In this document: positions 1 through 9,392 of the stretch, in pieces
How the letters are laid out: each line of letters begins with the position of its first letter
Position numbering within the stretch: position 1 is the stretch's first letter
Origin: Actinomycetaceae bacterium
GTDB lineage: Bacteria > Actinomycetota > Actinomycetes > Actinomycetales > Actinomycetaceae
Reading direction: 5' to 3'
DNA: 64,000 nucleotides
NCBI GenBank assembly: GCA_030537795.1
Contig: JAUNVE010000003.1
Location: 1-64,000 of the forward strand
Program-made: the position numbers and the translations under genes
Notes under the pieces: model-generated
Database searches by the model: none
Told to the model about the DNA's origin: nothing
Seen by the model: only the letters and a program-made list of their open reading frames with translations

Positions 1-49
1 ACACCGCCCTCTCACGGCGGCGACACCGGTTCAAATCCGGTTGGGGGTA
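1..49 (+). tRNA. tRNA-Glu (anticodon CTC), 3' part only
   Basis: The window opens inside a tRNA. A five-pair anticodon stem (4-8 with 16-20) encloses a seven-base loop with anticodon CTC at 11-13. The T arm follows at about 25-41 with loop TTCAAAT, then the 3' acceptor strand 42-48 and discriminator A49. No CCA is encoded. A run of six T at 51-56 follows directly and could end transcription. The D arm and the 5' acceptor strand lie before the window. Confidence 0.93.
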
Positions 50-81
50 CTTTTTTCTACCGGGCTACGAAATATCGCGAA

Positions 82-1200
82 CTAGTGAGAAAAGCCTGCA
101 GGTCGTACAGACCTAGCCGCCTCATATAGGCGGATATATTTCCCGAGGCCGCGTTGCCAGGTGAGAGTAGTTCCCGACATCGCGCCGCGTTGCAAACGCT
201 CCCATCTCGCGGGATGGCGCGAAAGCATGGTGAGCGCGGCGGCCATCTCGTCGTCGGAGCTGACACGCAACCCGTCGGTAGCGTGTGTAATGAACTCAGA
301 AATACCTGAGCCAGCGCGATATATGACGGGGAGGCCGGACGCCCGCGCCTCCAGTGCCGCAATCCCGAAGGCTTCTTTCACCACGGGAGAGACGAATACG
401 TCGGCGTTGGCGTAGGCTTGCGCGAGAGCGTCAGCATCGACCCGACCGTGACAGATGATCCCCGAGCTTTCGTTACGAGTGAGTCGGCGGCGAAGAGGGC
501 CGTCACCAAAAATGTGTAGCTCAAGATCGGCACCGCGCGACCGCGCTGTGCGTATCAGATCGGCGAGTGCGAGGACGCGTTTGCGTCGAGTTAACCGTGT
601 CGCTGTCACCACTCGAAGCGGCGACAATGTATGAGAGAGCCCCGGGCGTGAAGTACGAACAGAATCCCACGGCTCACTGTCAATCAAGTTTGGCAGCGTC
701 GAGACGACGACCTGCGAATGGGCGAGCATTTCAATATGCTGTGCAGCCGGCCCGGAAACCGCGGTCAAGATCAAACCCGCGCGAGCCCAATCGCGAATCG
801 GATTAACGAGGCCGTACCAGGGCGCATCGGAGAGCATACAGTGCCAGGTGACGATGGCCGGTATCCCCAGCGATACACATACGTCGGTTGCCATGCGCGC
901 AAAAGGGGAGACGATGCCGGTATGAATATGAACAGCATCGTAGCGCGGAAGGTCGGAGCGCAGAATGTGCTCGGCAAAAGGATTAACCGGCAGATCAAAA
1001 GGAAGATTAATCGTCAGCCGACGAACGAGCACGCCCTGGTCAATGGAAATCCTGTCGCCGCGTTCATCGCCCTCCGGTGTTGCCGTGAGCACCGAGACAT
1101 CATGGCCTGCTTGTACGAGGGCGTGTGCTAAACCATGAACCTGAGATTCAATCCCACCCAGGCGGGGAGGATAGCAGTCGGAAACGAGGGCGATTCTCAT
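82..1200 (-). CDS. GT4-family glycosyltransferase (GT-B fold)
   Basis: This 372-residue protein is a retaining GT-B glycosyltransferase, probably transferring a sugar from a nucleotide donor to a lipid or cell-envelope acceptor at the cytoplasmic membrane face. The N-terminus (MRIALVSDCYPPRLGGIE) is the usual acceptor-domain start with a glycine-rich loop. The C-terminal domain carries the donor-binding E-x7-E motif within KEAFGIAALEARASGLPVI, about residue 275. There is no signal peptide or membrane segment. It starts about 10 bases after the stop of the IclR-family gene on the same strand, so the two are probably cotranscribed. A copy of the window-wide repeat (ATGAGAGAGCC at 631-641) lies inside the gene in antisense. 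Donor and acceptor cannot be deduced. Confidence 0.85.
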   Translation of the reverse strand: MRIALVSDCYPPRLGGIESQVHGLAHALVQAGHDVSVLTATPEGDERGDRISIDQGVLVRRLTINLPFDLPVNPFAEHILRSDLPRYDAVHIHTGIVSPFARMATDVCVSLGIPAIVTWHCMLSDAPWYGLVNPIRDWARAGLILTAVSGPAAQHIEMLAHSQVVVSTLPNLIDSEPWDSVRTSRPGLSHTLSPLRVVTATRLTRRKRVLALADLIRTARSRGADLELHIFGDGPLRRRLTRNESSGIICHGRVDADALAQAYANADVFVSPVVKEAFGIAALEARASGLPVIYRAGSGISEFITHATDGLRVSSDDEMAAALTMLSRHPARWERLQRGAMSGTTLTWQRGLGKYIRLYEAARSVRPAGFSH

Positions 1201-1209
1201 CGCTACGGG

Positions 1210-1947
1210 CTATAAGCCCATTTCTTCTGCGCGACGCAAAAACTCAGATAGTCGATTTGCGGCCGCCACCACGGACGGTCCGTGCTGGCGTCCGGGTTGG
1301 CGCCCCATGCGCTCAATCGGCCCCGAAATCGAAACGGCGGCGAGTACTTTGCCACCCGGCCCGCGTACGGGGGCGGATACCGATGCCACTCCGATTTCTC
1401 TTTCGGCTACCGATTGCGCCCAGCCGCGCCTGCGCACAGCCGACAGCATCGTGGCATTAAAAGAGGCGCCGTACAGGCCGCGGTGGAGCCTGTCGGGTTC
1501 CTCCCATGCGAGGAGTACCTGAGCGGCGGATCCGGCTTTCATTGACAGCGTAGCGCCAACTGGAATGGAGTCGCGCAAACCCATCTGACGTTCAGCAGCT
1601 GCCACGCAGATGCGCTGGTCGCCCTGGCGGCGATAGAGTTGCGAAGATTCTTTAGTGTGGTCGCGAAGCGCCACCAATACCGGGGTTGCTGAGGCCAGTA
1701 GGCGATCTTCACCGGCGGCGGAGGCCAGCTCCGATAGGCGCGGCCCCAAAATAAAACGGCCCTGCATGTCGCGCGCTACGAATCGGTGAAATTCGAGGGC
1801 AACCGCAAGGCGATGGGCGGTGGGGCGAGCCAAATGAGTCGCTGCCACTAACTGAGCGAGCGTGGCGGGGCCGGCCTCTAATGCTGATAGCACTAAAGCA
1901 GCTTTATCCAGTACACCGACACCGCTAGTTACGTTTTTCTCGTCCAT
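1210..1947 (-). CDS. IclR-family transcriptional regulator, candidate regulator of leuCD
   Basis: This 245-residue protein has an N-terminal winged helix-turn-helix (residues about 10-70, with ATLAQLVAATHLARPTAHR) followed by the IclR effector domain. It resembles the actinobacterial regulators encoded beside leuC (LtbR in Corynebacterium, NdgR in Streptomyces), which control leucine biosynthesis, and it is divergent from leuC here. I use the ATG at 1945-1947 because the longer reading frame from 1983 would run through the palindrome at 1957-1983. On the minus strand CAATAT lies 6 bases before this ATG, so a leaderless start is possible. The function is inferred from family and position; autoregulation is likely but not shown. 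Confidence 0.82.
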   Translation of the reverse strand: MDEKNVTSGVGVLDKAALVLSALEAGPATLAQLVAATHLARPTAHRLAVALEFHRFVARDMQGRFILGPRLSELASAAGEDRLLASATPVLVALRDHTKESSQLYRRQGDQRICVAAAERQMGLRDSIPVGATLSMKAGSAAQVLLAWEEPDRLHRGLYGASFNATMLSAVRRRGWAQSVAEREIGVASVSAPVRGPGGKVLAAVSISGPIERMGRQPGRQHGPSVVAAANRLSEFLRRAEEMGL

Positions 1948-1956
1948 GACCTGATA

Positions 1957-1983
1957 TTGCCATCTCAATGCCTGAGATGGCAA
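1957..1983. promoter_or_regulatory. Palindromic operator between IclR gene and leuC
   Basis: The arms TTGCCATCTCA (1957-1967) and TGAGATGGCAA (1973-1983) are perfect 11-bp complements around a 5-base centre. The element lies in the 99-bp divergent promoter region, 9 bases from the regulator start. It is the obvious binding site for the adjacent IclR-type dimer. That it controls both leuCD and the regulator is inference. Confidence 0.75.
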
Positions 1984-2046
1984 ATCATGCCGATTCCGAA
2001 GGGCGTTGCATTAGGTGTATTGACCGGTTAAAGAGAGGAGATCACT

Positions 2047-3453
2047 GTGGGTGCTACCATGGCCGAAAAAGTCTGGGCTGACCACGTTGTCAAAGCTGGC
2101 GAAGCGGGAGCCCCAGACCTTTTATACATTGATCTCCACCTCTGCCATGAAGTAACGAGCCCGCAGGCATTTGAAGGTTTACGTCTCGCCGGACGCCCCG
2201 TTCGGCGCCCCGACCTCACCATCGCCACCGAGGATCACAACACTCCGACCATCAACATTGACCAGCCGATCGCTGACCTCACTTCGCGTACGCAGATCGA
2301 AACTCTGCGAAAAAATGCCAAAGAGTTCGGTATACGTCTGCACTCTCTGGGCGACGTAGAACAGGGAATCGTGCACGTGGTCGGCCCGCAGCTGGGGCTC
2401 ACGCAACCGGGGATGACCATTGTCTGCGGCGACTCGCATACCTCGACACATGGAGCCTTCGGCGCCCTAGCATTCGGCATCGGCACCTCGGAGGTCGAAC
2501 ATGTGCTCGCTACCCAAACGCTGCCATTGGCCCCATTTAAGACCATGGCAATCACGGTTAACGGTTCTTTACCGCCCGGCTCAACAGCCAAAGACATCAT
2601 TCTGGCCGTAATTGCTAAAATCTCCACCGGCGGTGGGCAAGGTTACGTCCTCGAATATCGAGGTCAAGCCATTAAAGAGCTGTCGATGGAAGGGCGTATG
2701 ACCATCTGCAATATGTCGATTGAGGCCGGCGCCCGCGCCGGCATGGTCGCCCCCGATGACGTGACATTCGAATATATGAAAGGCCGGCCCCATGCGCCAG
2801 AGGGCGAAGAATGGGACCGCGCCGTCGAATACTGGAGATCCCTCGCCTCCGATGAGGACGCCGAATTCGATGCCGAGATCATTCTCGAAGCCTCCGATAT
2901 TGAACCCTTCGTTACCTGGGGTACGAATCCCGGGCAGGGGGTGCCGTTGTCGGGTGCGGTACCCGACCCCGACTCATTTGGTGATGAGGCCCTCAAACAA
3001 GCGGCCTCCAACGCGCTGGATTACATGGACTTAACCCCCGGAACCCCCATGCGCGATATTGCTGTGGACGCCGTTTTTCTTGGCTCTTGCACAAATGGTC
3101 GCATCGAAGACCTGCGTGCCGCCGCAGAGATCCTCAAAGGCCGGCGCATTGCTGACGGTGTACGTATGCTGGTTGTCCCCGGTTCAGCACGGGTACGGCT
3201 CCAGGCCGAAGAAGAGGGACTGGACACTATATTTCGCGACTTTGGCGCCGAATGGCGCAACGCCGGATGCTCTATGTGCCTGGGTATGAACCCGGATCAA
3301 CTCGCGCCAGGAGAGCGCTGTGCTTCCACCTCAAACCGCAATTTTGAAGGTCGTCAAGGCAAGGGCGGACGCACCCACTTGGTATCACCCGTTGTGGCGG
3401 CATGCACTGCCGTTACCGGTAAACTATCCAGCCCCGCTGACCTGACAGCTTGA
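2047..3453 (+). CDS. leuC: 3-isopropylmalate dehydratase large subunit
   Basis: LeuC with LeuD isomerises 2-isopropylmalate to 3-isopropylmalate in leucine biosynthesis. The 468-residue aconitase-type subunit keeps the three [4Fe-4S] ligands: Cys348 in GSCTNGR, and Cys408 and Cys411 in [12 protein letters not shown]. The substrate-loop signature [12 protein letters not shown] is near residue 130. I choose the GTG at 2047, which has AGGAG at 2036-2040 spaced six bases; the ATG at 2059 is less well placed. leuD begins 12 bases after the stop, so the pair is an operon. Expression is probably governed by the palindrome at 1957-1983. Confidence 0.96.
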   Translation: MGATMAEKVWADHVVKAGEAGAPDLLYIDLHLCHEVTSPQAFEGLRLAGRPVRRPDLTIATEDHNTPTINIDQPIADLTSRTQIETLRKNAKEFGIRLHSLGDVEQGIVHVVGPQLGLTQPGMTIVCGDSHTSTHGAFGALAFGIGTSEVEHVLATQTLPLAPFKTMAITVNGSLPPGSTAKDIILAVIAKISTGGGQGYVLEYRGQAIKELSMEGRMTICNMSIEAGARAGMVAPDDVTFEYMKGRPHAPEGEEWDRAVEYWRSLASDEDAEFDAEIILEASDIEPFVTWGTNPGQGVPLSGAVPDPDSFGDEALKQAASNALDYMDLTPGTPMRDIAVDAVFLGSCTNGRIEDLRAAAEILKGRRIADGVRMLVVPGSARVRLQAEEEGLDTIFRDFGAEWRNAGCSMCLGMNPDQLAPGERCASTSNRNFEGRQGKGGRTHLVSPVVAACTAVTGKLSSPADLTA

Positions 3454-3465
3454 GAGGAGTAGACC

Positions 3466-4083
3466 ATGGAAAAATTCACCACGCATACCGGAGTTGGAGT
3501 GCCTCTGCGGCGCTCAAATGTCGACACCGACCAGATTATTCCCGCCGTCTACCTCAAGCGCGTGTCCCGCACCGGCTTTGAGGACGCCCTGTTTGCGTCC
3601 TGGCGTAATGATGCCGATTTCGTTTTGAATCAAGACGCCTACCGCAATGGCTCCGTCCTGGTTGCCGGATCGGACTTCGGCACCGGCTCTTCGCGTGAAC
3701 ACGCGGTGTGGGCTCTCAAAGACTACGGATTCCGCGTTGTGCTGTCACCCAAATTTGCCGACATTTTCCGTGGAAACTCAGGTAAACAGGGACTTGTCAC
3801 CGGCATCATTACCGAGGATGACTGTCAAACACTGTGGAAAATACTGGAAACCGAACCCGGAATAGAAATCACCGTTGACCTGGTGGAAAAGACCGTTACT
3901 TGCGGAACATTTACCACGACGTTCTCTATTGACGACTACACCAGGTGGCGGCTCATGGAAGGGCTCGATGATATTTCGCTCACCCTTCTTGCCGAAGACG
4001 ACATCACCGAATTCGAACAGAACCGCCCTAGCTTCAAGCCGCTGACCCTTCCCGCAAAGACTCTCTCGACCGACACACCCTAA
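3466..4083 (+). CDS. leuD: 3-isopropylmalate dehydratase small subunit
   Basis: LeuD is the swivelling small subunit that completes the active site of isopropylmalate isomerase with LeuC. The 205-residue product begins [22 protein letters not shown] and carries the [17 protein letters not shown] signature near residue 70, typical of bacterial LeuD in length and motif. A GAGAGGAG ribosome binding site lies just before the ATG. It is the last gene of the leuCD pair; an 88-bp gap separates it from murA, with no obvious strong hairpin. Confidence 0.96.
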   Translation: MEKFTTHTGVGVPLRRSNVDTDQIIPAVYLKRVSRTGFEDALFASWRNDADFVLNQDAYRNGSVLVAGSDFGTGSSREHAVWALKDYGFRVVLSPKFADIFRGNSGKQGLVTGIITEDDCQTLWKILETEPGIEITVDLVEKTVTCGTFTTTFSIDDYTRWRLMEGLDDISLTLLAEDDITEFEQNRPSFKPLTLPAKTLSTDTP

Positions 4084-4171
4084 TTGCGTGGCACAGCGTT
4101 TCAACGAGCGCGCAAAAAACAGTTACAGTAGAACTAATACATATTGTCGCTGACACAGGCGAAAGGTCACC

Positions 4172-5488
4172 ATGGAGTCCATCTTGCGCGTGGACGGCGG
4201 AAAGCCGCTCACCGGAGATATATTTGTGCGCGGAGCGAAGAACTTTGTTCCCAAAGCGATGGTCGCATCCTTACTCGGTTCAAGTCCGTCAAAGTTACGC
4301 AATGTCCCACAAATCCGTGATGTTGACGTGGTGTCAGAACTACTCAGCCTCCACGGTGTGCAGATCAACTTCGACCAGGGGGCGGGCGTGCTCGACCTCA
4401 ACCCCGAAAATGTTGAAATCGCACACGTGGCAGACATTGACGCACTTGCAGGGTCGTCGCGCATTCCGATTCTCTTCTGCGGGCCGCTGCTGCATCGACT
4501 CGGGGAAGCATTCATCCCCGACCTCGGTGGATGCAATATCGGAGGACGCCCCATCGACTTCCATCTCGACACCCTGCGGTCTTTCGGGGCGGTTGTCGAT
4601 AAGCAAGAAAATGGTATCCATATTACCGCTCCCAACGGGTTGCGCGGCACCCAGGTGCACCTGCCGTATCCGTCGGTAGGAGCCACCGAGCAGACACTAC
4701 TAACGGCGGTTATGGCCGATGGGCTCACCGAACTCACCGGAGCCGCGATTGAACCAGAGATCATGGATCTCATTAACGTCTTGCAAAAAATGGGTGCCAT
4801 TATGTCGGTTGATACCGATCGCACCATCCGTATCGAGGGCGTAAAAGAACTCTCCGGCTTCACGCATACCGCATTGCCCGACCGGATTGAGGCGGCATCG
4901 TGGGCTTCGGCCGCCCTGGCCACCCGTGGTGACATATACGTCCGCGGAGCACATCAGCCGGATATGACCACCTTCCTCAACACATTTCGCAAAGTTGGTG
5001 GCGCATTCCGCGTCGACGATGAAGGCATCCGCTTCTGGCACCCCGGAGGCGACCTCAAACCAATCGTGCTTGAAACCAATGTTCACCCCGGTTTCATGAC
5101 CGACTGGCAACAGCCGCTGGTAGTTGCTTTGACACAGGCGACGGGCTTATCGATTTTGCATGAAACCGTATATGAGAATCGTCTCGGATTCACCTCCGCC
5201 CTGATTGAAATGGGGGCCAATATTCAGGTGTATCGGGAATGCCTCGGCGGCTTGCGATGCCGGTTTGGGCAACGCAACTTTAACCACTCAGCCGTCATCT
5301 CCGGCCCCACCAAACTGCACGGCGCGAATATTGAAGTTCCGGATCTGCGGGGCGGATTCTCCTATCTTATTGCCGCGCTCGCGGCGGAAGGTGAATCGAT
5401 GGTGCGCGGCATTGACGTGATCTCCCGCGGTTACGAACACTTCCTCAATAAACTGGCGCGCCTCGATGCGTCAGTCGAACGTTGCTGA
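4172..5488 (+). CDS. murA: UDP-N-acetylglucosamine 1-carboxyvinyltransferase
   Basis: MurA transfers enolpyruvate from phosphoenolpyruvate to UDP-GlcNAc, the first committed step of peptidoglycan synthesis in the cytoplasm. The 438-residue EPSP-synthase-like fold keeps Lys23-Asn24 (RGAKN). The catalytic cysteine is Cys121 in LGGCNIGGRP, so the usual fosfomycin target residue is present rather than the Asp variant of mycobacteria. The C-terminal half has TDWQQPLVVALTQA, usual in actinobacterial MurA. GAAAGG precedes the ATG. Linkage after leuCD and before plsC and gpsA is a common actinobacterial order. Confidence 0.95.
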   Translation: MESILRVDGGKPLTGDIFVRGAKNFVPKAMVASLLGSSPSKLRNVPQIRDVDVVSELLSLHGVQINFDQGAGVLDLNPENVEIAHVADIDALAGSSRIPILFCGPLLHRLGEAFIPDLGGCNIGGRPIDFHLDTLRSFGAVVDKQENGIHITAPNGLRGTQVHLPYPSVGATEQTLLTAVMADGLTELTGAAIEPEIMDLINVLQKMGAIMSVDTDRTIRIEGVKELSGFTHTALPDRIEAASWASAALATRGDIYVRGAHQPDMTTFLNTFRKVGGAFRVDDEGIRFWHPGGDLKPIVLETNVHPGFMTDWQQPLVVALTQATGLSILHETVYENRLGFTSALIEMGANIQVYRECLGGLRCRFGQRNFNHSAVISGPTKLHGANIEVPDLRGGFSYLIAALAAEGESMVRGIDVISRGYEHFLNKLARLDASVERC

Positions 5489-5532
5489 TGTGACACCATA
5501 CGAACACCACCGCACCGGTGTGGCCTGTCGCT

Positions 5533-5547
5533 TATAGTAAAACCGTG
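5533..5547 (+). promoter_or_regulatory. -10 element and leaderless start of plsC
   Basis: TATAGT at 5533-5538 is followed by six bases and then the GTG at 5545. The spacing puts transcription initiation on the start codon, and there is no Shine-Dalgarno sequence. No convincing -35 is visible. This is one of several such starts in the window. Confidence 0.5.
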
Positions 5548-6282
5548 AGTAAAGCACCCAAAGGCATGTATAAGTTCGTCATCGAGGCCTGCCGGCCCCT
5601 GACGAAAATCCTTATGAAACCGCATTGGAAGGGGCAGGAAAATCTGCCTACCGAGGAACCTTTCATCCTTATTGTTAACCACGTAACCGAGTTCGACCCG
5701 TTCGTCATCATGCACTTCCTCGCCGATGAAGGACATGCCGTGCGTGCCCTCGCTAAAGAGAGCCTATTTCGCACACCGCTGGTCAAACACATCTTTACCT
5801 CAACGAAGATGGTTCCCGTCTACCGTGGAACCAATGCCGCCGGCGACGCCCTCAAATACGCCAAAGTTGCTATCGCCGAGGGCGAATCGGTGGCAATTTT
5901 CCCCGAAGGGACGCTCACCCGCGACCCCGACTTGTGGCCCATGCAGTTTAAAACTGGTGCCGCACGGCTTGCACTGGCAACTGGGGCTCCGGTGATTCCG
6001 CTTGCCCAGTGGGGTGGCCATAAGATTTTGCACCGCTGGCGCAACTCGCTCCCCAAGTTCGGTAAACGCCACGATACGTGGGTGGTGGCGGGCAAGCCGA
6101 TTGACCTCAGCGACCTCAACCAAGATGAGAATGACCGTCAGGCAGTAGTGGAAGCCACGCGACGAATGTACCAAACGCTTACCCGCATGGTGGAGGATAT
6201 TCGCGGAGAAAAAGCTCCCAAAACACCGTGGGATCCAAAAATTGAGGCCTATGCACCTGCAACTGATGACACCTCGCAGTAG
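5545..6282 (+). CDS. plsC: 1-acyl-sn-glycerol-3-phosphate acyltransferase (PlsC family)
   Basis: This 245-residue membrane-associated enzyme acylates lysophosphatidic acid to phosphatidic acid in phospholipid synthesis. The family signature is NHVTEFDP, matching the catalytic NHxxxxD with His and Asp, and FPEGTLTRDPD is the EGT substrate-binding motif. I choose the GTG at 5545 because it follows a -10 hexamer with leaderless spacing; an upstream ATG at 5518 lies before the promoter and the ATG at 5566 is internal. Proximity to gpsA, which makes glycerol 3-phosphate, suits a phospholipid role. Acyl-chain specificity is unknown. Confidence 0.88.
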   Translation: MSKAPKGMYKFVIEACRPLTKILMKPHWKGQENLPTEEPFILIVNHVTEFDPFVIMHFLADEGHAVRALAKESLFRTPLVKHIFTSTKMVPVYRGTNAAGDALKYAKVAIAEGESVAIFPEGTLTRDPDLWPMQFKTGAARLALATGAPVIPLAQWGGHKILHRWRNSLPKFGKRHDTWVVAGKPIDLSDLNQDENDRQAVVEATRRMYQTLTRMVEDIRGEKAPKTPWDPKIEAYAPATDDTSQ

Positions 6283-6318
6283 CAACTGCGGAAGGCGTGC
6301 ATACAGAGCACAGGACTT

Positions 6319-6348
6319 GCGTTAGAGCACCTGAAGAATGTCTAACGC
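6319..6348. terminator. Inverted repeat between convergent genes
   Basis: The arms GCGTTAGA (6319-6326) and TCTAACGC (6341-6348) are perfect 8-bp complements around a 14-base loop, between the convergent plsC and lipoprotein genes. The right arm overlaps the lipoprotein stop codon. There is no T-run on either side, so it may be a weak bidirectional terminator or a 3' stabilising hairpin. Confidence 0.4.
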
Positions 6349-6986
6349 TGCAGGTCGATGACGACGCGGGTAGGAGATTCGAGGGTGAAAATCCGGTAGG
6401 GGCGTTCAATATCGGATGAAATCGCCAGATGCGTTTGGCCTTCAAAAGCCGCGTCGAACCAGGCGATCACATGATCATCAATCCGCTTGTCGGCGGGACC
6501 GTTGTAGTAGATTTCGGGTTGCCCCTCAAAAATCGGCATGGTGGTGCCCGTAATATTGATGTCGAGGACGTGCCCGGGCGGAATGGGGAGCTCATCACCG
6601 CGGCCAATCTCATAGGCTTTATCCACCCAGGCGCTACGCCAACCAGGTTCGCCCTCCCCGTCAAATTCGACAATCACGCGATAGAAGTCGTCGTGGAGCC
6701 CGACTCGAAAATCGTGAGTCAGGAGAAAAGATCGGTCGCCGGGTAGTAACTGGGACTGTCCCATTTCCCATTTGACGTCAGCCGGTGCCGCCGTCATTTC
6801 CGCCGGGTTATCCGGCGTCTTCCCCGAAGACTCTGCCATTGACTCAGAAGGCGTTGGGGTGGGCGCAGCGGAAGGACTATCGGGGGGTGGCGTCGGCGCC
6901 TTTGAATCATTGGATATTGAACAGCCGGCCAAAGTAATGCTGACAATACCTATGGCCATTGCGAAAAATCCACGCCACCGACGCAT
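6342..6986 (-). CDS. Secreted lipoprotein with AMIN-like C-terminal domain
   Basis: This 214-residue protein has a basic N-terminus, a hydrophobic stretch and the lipobox LAGC, so the mature protein should be lipid-anchored at residue Cys22 or so. A Pro/Ser/Thr-rich spacer of about 40 residues follows. The C-terminal domain (FRVGLHDDFYRVIVEFDG to SPTRVVIDLQR) resembles the AMIN-like domain of actinobacterial lipoproteins, thought to bind cell-wall polysaccharide. AAGGAG at suitable spacing before the ATG at 6986 decides the start over an in-frame ATG 21 bases upstream. It is single, convergent with plsC and divergent from gpsA. Its role is unknown. Confidence 0.75.
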   Translation of the reverse strand: MRRWRGFFAMAIGIVSITLAGCSISNDSKAPTPPPDSPSAAPTPTPSESMAESSGKTPDNPAEMTAAPADVKWEMGQSQLLPGDRSFLLTHDFRVGLHDDFYRVIVEFDGEGEPGWRSAWVDKAYEIGRGDELPIPPGHVLDINITGTTMPIFEGQPEIYYNGPADKRIDDHVIAWFDAAFEGQTHLAISSDIERPYRIFTLESPTRVVIDLQR

Positions 6987-7131
6987 GGGGCACAACTCCT
7001 TATTCACTCAAGCGGGATCGCCTCATTGTTGCATGGCGGAGCCGTGAAGGGGGTGATCTGCATGAGTGAGCCTTCAAAATGTGCGAGTGATCCTTCCCGT
7101 GCAGCGCCGGGGCGTGCGATACGCTCACAAC

Positions 7132-8151
7132 ATGACAATCGCAGCAGTATCCGTGCTGGGCACTGGCGCCTGGGGCACAACATTCGCTCAAGTACTCGCA
7201 CACGCGGGGCGGACGGTCACCATGTGGGGGCGGAATCCGCAGACGGTTGAACAGATCAATTCGGGATCAAATGCGAGATATCTTCCCGGCATTCGACTGG
7301 CGGAGACGATTCGCGCCACAACTGATCCACAGTTAGCTATCGATGGTGCTGACCTAGTTGTGGTCGCCCTGCCGACACAAACCATTCGCAGCACGCTGCC
7401 GCAATTCCGCGCGCTGGCCACTTGCCCGGTACCTATTTTATCTCTGGCCAAGGGGTTGGAGGATGGAACCAATAAGCTCGTTACCGATGTCATAACCGAG
7501 TCATTGGGTGTCGACATTGAACAGGTGGCGGCGCTCTCGGGCCCCAATCTGGCGCGAGAAATCATCGAATGTCAACCCACTGCTACGGTTATCGCAGCAG
7601 AAAATGAAAGCGTCGGTGCAGCCATTGCTGAAGCGTGCCATAACGAGTATTTTCGCCCCTATCTGACAACGGATCTGATTGGCTGTGAAATAGCTGGAGC
7701 TACTAAAAATGTAATTGCGGTGGCGGTAGGAGCTTCCGAAGGACTCGGGTGGGGCGCAAATACCCGGACCACGCTAATTACCCGAGGTCTTGCGGAGATG
7801 ACCCGATACGGTATAGCGCGAGGTGCGCGGGCTGAAACATTCGCAGGCCTTGCCGGTATGGGGGACCTCATTGCCACCTGTTCGTCAAAACTGTCCCGCA
7901 ACTATTCCTTTGGGTATCGGATTGGTCAAGGAAAAACTGTGGAGCAAGCATACGCGCTATCGACGGGAGTTGTGGAGGGCGCTAAAACTGCCATGCCGCT
8001 GACACAACACGCCCGTTCGCTGTGTGTTGATGTGCCTATTGCAGAGGCCGTAGCAGACGTCCTCAGCGGTGAGGAAACCATCGCCACGATGGGCAAACGC
8101 CTCCTCGGGCGCCCGCGGAAAAAAGACGGGTGGGCGATTGAGTTGATTTAG
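7132..8151 (+). CDS. gpsA: Glycerol-3-phosphate dehydrogenase [NAD(P)+]
   Basis: GpsA reduces dihydroxyacetone phosphate to glycerol 3-phosphate, the backbone for phospholipids. The 339-residue protein opens with the dinucleotide-binding GxGxxG (VLGTGAWGTTFA). It has the conserved lysine in SLAKGLE and the substrate-binding EIAGATKNVIAVAVG block near residue 185. The ATG at 7132 is preceded by TACGCT (7120-7125) at six bases, suggesting a leaderless mRNA. The longer frame from 7066 would begin inside a repeat copy (ATGAGTGAGCCTTC, 7062-7075). ddl follows after 52 bp with its own promoter-like sequence. Confidence 0.94.
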   Translation: MTIAAVSVLGTGAWGTTFAQVLAHAGRTVTMWGRNPQTVEQINSGSNARYLPGIRLAETIRATTDPQLAIDGADLVVVALPTQTIRSTLPQFRALATCPVPILSLAKGLEDGTNKLVTDVITESLGVDIEQVAALSGPNLAREIIECQPTATVIAAENESVGAAIAEACHNEYFRPYLTTDLIGCEIAGATKNVIAVAVGASEGLGWGANTRTTLITRGLAEMTRYGIARGARAETFAGLAGMGDLIATCSSKLSRNYSFGYRIGQGKTVEQAYALSTGVVEGAKTAMPLTQHARSLCVDVPIAEAVADVLSGEETIATMGKRLLGRPRKKDGWAIELI

Positions 8152-8203
8152 CGTTGGTGGGGTGGGATGCATCCGCACCAACTAAGTGAAGTACAGTTGG
8201 GGT

Positions 8204-9343
8204 ATGAGTGAAACACGGTCGTCAAAACCCCGCGTCGCAATTCTCTTCGGAGGTCAAAGCGGCGAGCATCAAGTCTCTTGCGCTACCGCAGCGAGTGTAC
8301 TCGCCTCGATTGATCGCGACCGCTACGACATTATCCCCATAGGCATTACTCGCGATGGGCAGTGGGTGCGAGTGCCTTCTGATCCCACGCTTTACGAAAT
8401 GCGAGATGGACAAGGTGCCGTTATTGAAGCAGGCAATAAGACGGTGAGTTTATGGGCCGGTACAGGCAACCTCGTCGAACGAGTCACTGGAAAGCGCACC
8501 ATCGAAGCTGAGCCATTGGAGGTGGGCGACCTGGGGAATATCGACGTCTTGTTCCCCCTACTACACGGTCCCTTTGGCGAGGATGGAACTATCCAGGGAC
8601 TACTGGATAGTTACGGCGTCAAATACGTTGGCTGCGGGGTCGCGTCCTCGGCAGTATGTATGGATAAACACCTCACTAAAACGGTGCTATTCGCCGCGGG
8701 AATCCCAGTGGGACGGTGGACGGTAATATCCGATCACCTATGGACTAGCGACCGTTCGCGAGCTCTTGCGCAAGCCGCCGACGTCGGCCCCGATCTCTAT
8801 GTTAAGCCCACGCGAGCCGGATCCTCGCTTGGGATTACACACGTCACCGATCACGACCTCCTCGAAGATGCCATCGAATATGCTCGAAAATACGACCCGC
8901 GAGTCATTATCGAACGAGCAGTTTCAGGGCGAGAAATTGAATGTGGGGTGCTGGATTTTGGCCCTGAAAATGGAGCCCGAGCCTCGGTTTGCGGTGAAAT
9001 CACCGTCACCGGCACGGGATTCTACGACTACAAAACCAAGTATCAGTCACATGACGCTGTGACGCTGACCTGTCCGGCTCGTATTCCTAGCGAACTCCAG
9101 GAAAGAATCCAAGGTATCGCAGTGGATGCTTTCTACGCACTGGCCTGTGAAGGACTGGCGCGCATTGACTTTTTTTACGACGAAACAACCGACACACTCA
9201 CGTTAAATGAAGTTAATACCCTCCCCGGTTTCACCCCCTGGTCAATGTACCCGGCAATGTGGGAGGCAAGCGGAAAATCGTATGGTGAACTCATCACACA
9301 CCTGATCGAACTTGCCCTCAATCGGCGGGCAGGCCTGCGATAA
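8204..9343 (+). CDS. ddl: D-alanine--D-alanine ligase
   Basis: Ddl joins two D-alanines with ATP to make the dipeptide used by MurF for peptidoglycan. The 379-residue ATP-grasp enzyme has the N-terminal glycine-rich loop (LFGGQSGEHQVSCATAAS), a central ATP-grasp region (VKPTRAGSSLGITHV) and the C-terminal metal and dipeptide site (RIDFFYDE and NEVNTLPGFTPWSMYP). Start choice: TACAGT at 8192-8197 lies six bases before the ATG at 8204, a leaderless arrangement. The next gene is another ATP-grasp protein. Confidence 0.95.
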   Translation: MSETRSSKPRVAILFGGQSGEHQVSCATAASVLASIDRDRYDIIPIGITRDGQWVRVPSDPTLYEMRDGQGAVIEAGNKTVSLWAGTGNLVERVTGKRTIEAEPLEVGDLGNIDVLFPLLHGPFGEDGTIQGLLDSYGVKYVGCGVASSAVCMDKHLTKTVLFAAGIPVGRWTVISDHLWTSDRSRALAQAADVGPDLYVKPTRAGSSLGITHVTDHDLLEDAIEYARKYDPRVIIERAVSGREIECGVLDFGPENGARASVCGEITVTGTGFYDYKTKYQSHDAVTLTCPARIPSELQERIQGIAVDAFYALACEGLARIDFFYDETTDTLTLNEVNTLPGFTPWSMYPAMWEASGKSYGELITHLIELALNRRAGLR

Positions 9344-9392
9344 CCCACCGGAATAACCTCGCCACGCCCTCAACCACGTTAGAGTTAGAGCC

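Noticed and set aside
7066..7131. Longer N-terminus of gpsA starting at 7066
   Set aside because: It would begin inside a repeat copy and precede the -10 element, and the family starts at residue MTIAAVSVLG.
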